Source of the DNA: Dehalococcoidia bacterium
GTDB lineage: Bacteria; Chloroflexota; Dehalococcoidia; Lucifugimonadales; JAGWBF01
Assembly: GCA_021296015.1 (NCBI GenBank)
Contig: JAGWBG010000087.1
Location: 1-6,401, forward strand
DNA length: 6,401 nucleotides
Direction of reading: 5' to 3'
The translations under genes and the position numbers were made by a program. Shown in pieces: positions 5,484 to 6,401 of this stretch. Position 1 is the first letter of the stretch. Each line of letters starts with the position of its first letter. Below the pieces are notes generated by a model that was not told the origin of the DNA, did no database searches, and saw only the letters and a list, made by a program, of their open reading frames with translations.

Positions 5484-6401
5484 TTGCCAAACGACGTAAC
5501 CGGAAGCGGGCGACCTGCTACTATGCACGCAGACGTATCGTCCAATGGGTCCAACGAGAAGAAGGATGCTCTACCGGGTCTAGTTAACGAGGTCGGCAGT
5601 GCCGAAAGTCTGGAGTCCCTCCAAAACATAAATATCGGGACACAGTCCATAGATAGCTATAGGCCCATAGTAGGTGAGGAGAAGATTGGGGAGCTGGAGT
5701 CTCTGGCATCCGGTCTAAAGGGTGCCAGAGTGCTTCACGTTAACTCTACGGCCTATGGAGGAGGAGTCGCCGAGATTCTACGTTCTCACATACCCCTTCT
5801 TCGCGGCCTTGGCTATGACGCCGAGTGGGTGGTAATCCGAGGTGACGACCCCTTCATCAACGTCACCAAGGGGTTTCATAACGCCCTTCAGGGAGGGCAG
5901 TATAACTTGAGGGCCAAGGCCAAGGAGATATATCTGGCAAATAACTTCCGTAACGCCCAGGCGCTCAACAGCGAAGACTACGACTACATAGTCGTCCACG
6001 ACCCCCAACCCGCAGCAATACGAACGCTGTGCGGCACAGACAAGGCCAAATGGGTCTGGCGCTGCCATATAGACACTTCAAACCCTAACCCCAAGGTATG
6101 GAATTTCCTGAAACCCTACGTCGAAGCCTACGACGCTACAGTGTATACGATGGACCAGTATGTGTCCCCTGACTTGCCTAAGGAGAAGGTCTTTCTCATA
6201 CCACCTGCTATAGACCCCCTGAGTCCCAAGAATATCCCGCTGTCCAGAGAGCTTTGCGAGAGAATCATTACCTGGGTGGGGATAGACATCAATCGCCCGC
6301 TAATCACCCAGGTATCCCGCTTCGACCCCTGGAAAGACCCGCTGGGACTAATTGAGGTCTATCGAATAGTCAGGAAACACGTCCCCGGTCTCCAGCTAGC
6401 T
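5484..6401 (+). CDS. treT: Trehalose synthase, glycosyltransferase family 4 (TreT-like), C-terminus cut by window edge
   Basis: The frame is open for 306 codons to the right edge. Seen: LHVNSTAYGGGVAEILR (84-100), whose GGGVAE loop is the N-terminal glycosyltransferase signature, FHNALQGG (131-138), VHDPQPAA (171-178), WRCHID (192-197), PPAIDPLSPKN (240-250) and QVSRFDPWKDP (276-286). These match archaeal TreT, which joins NDP-glucose and glucose into trehalose in the cytoplasm; in some organisms the reaction runs the other way. Such proteins usually have about 410 residues, so the rest of the C-terminal Rossmann domain is missing here. The start is TTG, chosen because GGAGGGGG sits just upstream (GGAGG eight bases from TTG) and no other start lies between it and the in-frame stop at 5430. 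The next option is ATG at 5523, with a poor ribosome site. The first 40 or so residues are hydrophilic, rich in Ser, Asn and Gly, and absent from archaeal TreT. TreT is more likely than another GT4 activity. Confidence 0.88.
   Translation, partial: MPNDVTGSGRPATMHADVSSNGSNEKKDALPGLVNEVGSAESLESLQNINIGTQSIDSYRPIVGEEKIGELESLASGLKGARVLHVNSTAYGGGVAEILRSHIPLLRGLGYDAEWVVIRGDDPFINVTKGFHNALQGGQYNLRAKAKEIYLANNFRNAQALNSEDYDYIVVHDPQPAAIRTLCGTDKAKWVWRCHIDTSNPNPKVWNFLKPYVEAYDATVYTMDQYVSPDLPKEKVFLIPPAIDPLSPKNIPLSRELCERIITWVGIDINRPLITQVSRFDPWKDPLGLIEVYRIVRKHVPGLQLA

Noticed and set aside
5252..5650. A minus-strand open frame of 132 codons across the divergent gap
   Set aside because: It overlaps the treT start in antisense and the LLM start, crosses the promoter and hairpin, has no good ribosome site, and resembles no family.
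5778..6068. A minus-strand open frame of 96 codons inside treT
   Set aside because: It is antisense to conserved TreT motifs and shows no domain.

Overview
The window looks like a piece of a bacterial chromosome, probably from an uncultured environmental lineage. It carries five protein genes: four on the minus strand, and one divergent gene on the plus strand that runs off the right edge. An LLM-class flavin/F420 oxidoreductase, an SDR dehydrogenase, an acetolactate-synthase-like ThDP enzyme and an archaeal-type trehalose synthase (TreT) together, with frequent AUA codons, would suit Chloroflexota such as SAR202 or Dehalococcoidia. That placement is inference and no sequence here proves it. 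I see no rRNA, tRNA, CRISPR array, transposase or integrase.

Layout, right to left along the minus strand. The divergent intergenic region (5262-5483) holds a good sigma70-like promoter facing left and a long bulged hairpin. The LLM oxidoreductase (4362-5261) comes next, then after 49 bases the SDR dehydrogenase (3563-4312). These two are probably one transcript. A 95-base gap follows with a small hairpin and a strong sigma70-like promoter, which drives the ThDP enzyme (1782-3467). Only 24 bases further on, in the same reading frame, begins a large restriction-modification protein of the type ISP-like family (1-1757), still open at the left edge. On the plus strand, treT (5484 onward) starts at TTG behind a strong Shine-Dalgarno sequence.

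How the genes may work together. The oxidoreductase, dehydrogenase and ThDP enzyme could be steps in breakdown of a small organic substrate: oxygenation or flavin-dependent oxidation, alcohol oxidation, then 2-oxo-acid decarboxylation or C-C bond transfer. The substrate cannot be read from sequence. The restriction enzyme is functionally unrelated, differs in Ile codon use from treT, and has no clear ribosome-binding site, so it looks like an acquired defence gene placed behind the ThDP gene. TreT would make the compatible solute trehalose from NDP-glucose and glucose.

The most useful leads are the bulged hairpin upstream of treT, the matching promoter architectures ahead of the two metabolic units, and the in-frame junction between the ThDP enzyme and the restriction enzyme. 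I found no convincing wholly new system.
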